Source: Gymnopilus junonius (Eukaryota; Basidiomycota; Agaricomycetes; Agaricales; Galerinaceae). Taken from it: 19,674 bases of DNA. Positions 17,641 through 19,674 of the stretch are shown here, piece after piece. The notes beneath the pieces were generated by a model. That model did no database searches and was not told the origin of the DNA. It was given only the letters and a program-made list of their open reading frames with translations. The stretch is from the NCBI GenBank assembly GCA_015501075.1, contig JADNYJ010000585.1:1-19674 (forward strand), given 5' to 3'. The translations under genes were made by a program, and so were the position numbers. Position 1 is the stretch's first letter; the number at the start of each line of letters is the position of its first letter.

Positions 17641-19284
17641 GATCTAGGGTATGCTCCCTACACCCATGACAAACATCTATCCCAAGCCATTTTGGCAGTA
17701 CTTGGGCTTCTTCTTCGACCAGAAGTTGACATTTCATGAGCATGTCTGGTACTACTCCACCAAGTCCTTCACCACCATTAAGGCATGAGGATGCTTGGTA
17801 ACTCATCTAGGGGGCTTACGCCCATGCAAAAGTGTCTGCTTTACAGGTTTGTGTGTGCCTATTGCAACATATGGCCTCCAATTGTGGTTCTTCCAGGGTG
17901 CTAAGTGCCAGGGAACCATTAAATTACTGACCAGCATGCAGTGTCATGCTGCGCTCTGGATTACCAGTGCATTCCCACTCTCCTACGGGAGGGATCAAAG
18001 CCCTGGCTGGCCTGGTCCCTATCCATAGTCTTGAAACGTGCTGTGGCAGTAGGTGTACTATGCATAGCAGCCCTATCGGACACTCATCTGGTGCGCTCTC
18101 TTTTGAGCACGCCTATTCCAAAGGAGCAACTCCTCATCCTCGCTCTGTTGCATTTATGACTGCCCACAATGCTAAGGTGCAAGGCACTGTTATGGATGTG
18201 GATGACATGCTCCATGTTGTCAGTGAGCCCTGGAGCCATTTTGCTCCAGAAGCCCGCCCGGTGGGTGTTCCTTGAGTTACATCATGGATTCACTTTGATA
18301 TTACCCAGCACCCAAGGATAAGGTTGGGCTCTGGTGCGAATGGTTAGACTGCTTCTGGGAAGCCGAAGCGGGAACCGTCCACTCTGGTCTGCGTTGGCGA
18401 TGGTAGTCACCCCACTGATGGAACAAGCAGGCTATTGCAGCTTCGCTTGTATTTCGCCAAGGAGTCGAGGTGCATGCATCTCGCTACGCAGCTGGGAGTG
18501 CTCTTGCAGAGATGCTGAGCTTACTCCCTACATACTGCAATTGTCCGGGCCTGTGCCATGGACAATTGCACTACATCATATGTTGTCAGACTCTAAAAGC
18601 TTGGGGAGTCCTCTGCCTCCGCATTCCGGCCAAGGGTCATTCCTTGGCCGTTATTCATGCCCTTACAGAGTGGTGGACCAGAGGCCCTGGCTGCCACATC
18701 TCCTTCATCATGTCCCATCTTCTTTGAAGTGGGGCATACACTATGGCTCATCTCATGGCGACTGAGCTTTCAGTACGTGGGGCCTAACACCCACTCACTT
18801 GCCCACTGTGCAAAGTGGCTGATGATAATCCGGGGAAGGCTGGCAAGAGTTGTTCCAGCAACCTTCATACTCAGGGCGACAATTTTTGTCACTCACCACC
18901 TCAATGGGGGTCGACTCGAACCAAGGGCCAAATGAGGTGGTCCCTGGCTTCAAGCTGCAGGCGCGACTTGACTCTTTACAGGGTCACTCGTGCCATCACC
19001 AACCATGCTCCCATTGGGGAGTACTACTCTCGATTCAACATCCTGAATCCACCAGTTGTGAGTGCGGCCACCATACCCAAACTCGATCACTATTCCACGT
19101 GTCCCCAACATGATCATCATGACTATCCAGTTCATCTGGATCAGCTCGTTTCCTTTTTGAAGGCTAACCCTACGGCATTCGCCTTCAACCGCCCTCCTCG
19201 AGGTGTCAGGATACTTGGTGGGCAAGGTAGGTGTTGTTCCTGTTGGTGGATTCGGCGGTTTGGGGTGCTCAGAACAGAGTCCTA
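17641..19284 (+). pseudogene. LINE copy 2 ORF2 C-terminal part: RNase H and CCHC-type finger
   Basis: The region 17700-18275 holds the thumb/connection part (TAHNAKVQGTVMDVDDMLHV) in scattered frames. RNase H-like motifs follow: GDG near 18399, HASRYAAGSALAE (from 18473), SDSKSLG (near 18590) and HSLAVIHALTEWWTRGPG (near 18640). A C-terminal finger SCECGHHTQTR, then H and C in a second frame (18990-19115), fits the CxC-x7-H-x4-C found at the end of many fungal LINEs. FLKANPTAFAFNRPP is near 19155-19200. Frameshifts are frequent, so positions are approximate. Confidence 0.65.
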
Positions 19285-19651
19285 ATACTTGGCGGGCTTC
19301 GGCTTTGCTGGGTTGAGGGTGGGGGCTTTGGTTCTGGAGCTTCGGCATATCGACAGACCTTGTAGCCCCCTGCTTTGGCGACCCGAAATGGTCTGCCTTC
19401 AGTGGCTAACACAGTATGCGTGCATCCTGGGCTGTCGGGTTTGGCTGGCGGGCCCCCTTCCGGTGCCCTTCCATTACTTTGTTGGACCCCTCCCTTCAGT
19501 CGGGGCATCAATGAGAGTATGGGCCCACTGTTTTGGTCCTAAGTTGGCCGCGAGAGCCAGTCTCACACTAGGCATAGTTTAATGTAGATTACTTGGGTGT
19601 ATGTATATCTGCGACCGGACTGCTTTGCACCGGTATATAAATCCTTGATTT
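19285..19651 (+). other. LINE copy 2 3' untranslated region
   Basis: This is GC-rich non-coding sequence between the last recognisable ORF2 residues and the A tract. A degenerate TATATAAAT lies at 19633-19641, 10 bp before the A tract. No canonical AATAAA is present in the final 60 bp. In LINEs this end is recognised by the element's own RT. Confidence 0.6.
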
Positions 19652-19674
19652 AAAAAAAAAAAAAAAAAAAAAAA
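19652..19674 (+). repeat. Poly(A) tail of LINE copy 2, at window edge
   Basis: Twenty-three consecutive A residues follow TTGATTT and reach the last base of the window. This is the 3' tail of the LINE insertion. Since the tract runs off the end, its full length and the flanking target site are unknown; a contig break at the homopolymer is possible. Confidence 0.85.

Larger units (their letters stand above)
15617..19674 (+). mobile_element. LINE copy 2, 5'-truncated, with 3' end and poly(A)
   Basis: Similarity to copy 1 starts at CAGTTATTGG (15617) inside the endonuclease domain and the element continues through RT, RNase H, the C-terminal finger, a 3' UTR and an A tract. A 5' truncation and a 3' A tail are the usual outcome of target-primed reverse transcription. 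It abuts Gypsy Gag in the opposite orientation. If it inserted there, Gag should resume right of 19674, outside the window. Confidence 0.85.

Noticed and set aside
1..19674. CRISPR arrays, tRNA or rRNA genes, bacterial operons
   Set aside because: No regularly spaced identical repeats, no cloverleaf-like or rRNA core sequence seen, and the gene content is fungal transposable elements.

Overview
The window looks like a transposon graveyard from a filamentous basidiomycete, most likely an agaricomycete. The reasons are short 55-64 nt introns, a chromodomain Ty3/Gypsy element, a non-LTR retrotransposon of the fungal type (zinc-knuckle ORF1; endonuclease-RT-RNase H ORF2; C-terminal CxC..H..C finger) and a BED-finger hAT transposase relic. 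The taxon is an inference from element families; there is no rRNA or obvious housekeeping gene to fix it. No RNA gene, CRISPR array or intact host gene was recognised.

Layout. Positions 1-2060 hold a decayed hAT transposase on the minus strand, next to a cluster of repeated 10-mers. 2140-2538 is a small basic plus-strand reading frame with two similar Gly-Pro-Arg/Lys patches. 2723-4774 (minus) is a broken but readable gene for a Zn2Cys6-like, coiled-coil, Lys/Arg-rich protein with one intron. 4775-6326 has little recognisable coding content apart from two weak reading frames. From 6327 to the end is a nest of retrotransposons. LINE copy 1 (about 6327-9082, plus) has ORF1 and the first part of ORF2 and is cut inside its RT domain. 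A chromovirus-type Gypsy element (9083 to about 15616, minus) has its 3' LTR, polypurine tract, an extra zinc-knuckle ORF, a short ORF, Pol and part of Gag, and is cut inside Gag. LINE copy 2 (about 15617-19674, plus) is 5'-truncated and ends in 23 A residues at the window edge. The simplest reading is LINE interrupted by Gypsy, and Gypsy interrupted by a second LINE of the same family.

Two things stand out. First, nearly every in-frame stop in the broken reading frames is TGA (about 30 located), with one TAA in Gypsy RT as the clear exception. Where a related conserved residue can be judged, an Arg codon CGA fits, which is what deamination of methylated CpG would produce. Second, the Gypsy element carries an additional reading frame of about 400 codons between the chromodomain and the 3' LTR. 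It ends in two zinc knuckles, so the element would encode an RNA-binding-type protein outside Gag. Single-base deletions, several at homopolymers, add frameshifts to the Gypsy element, LINE copy 2 and the Zn2Cys6-like gene.
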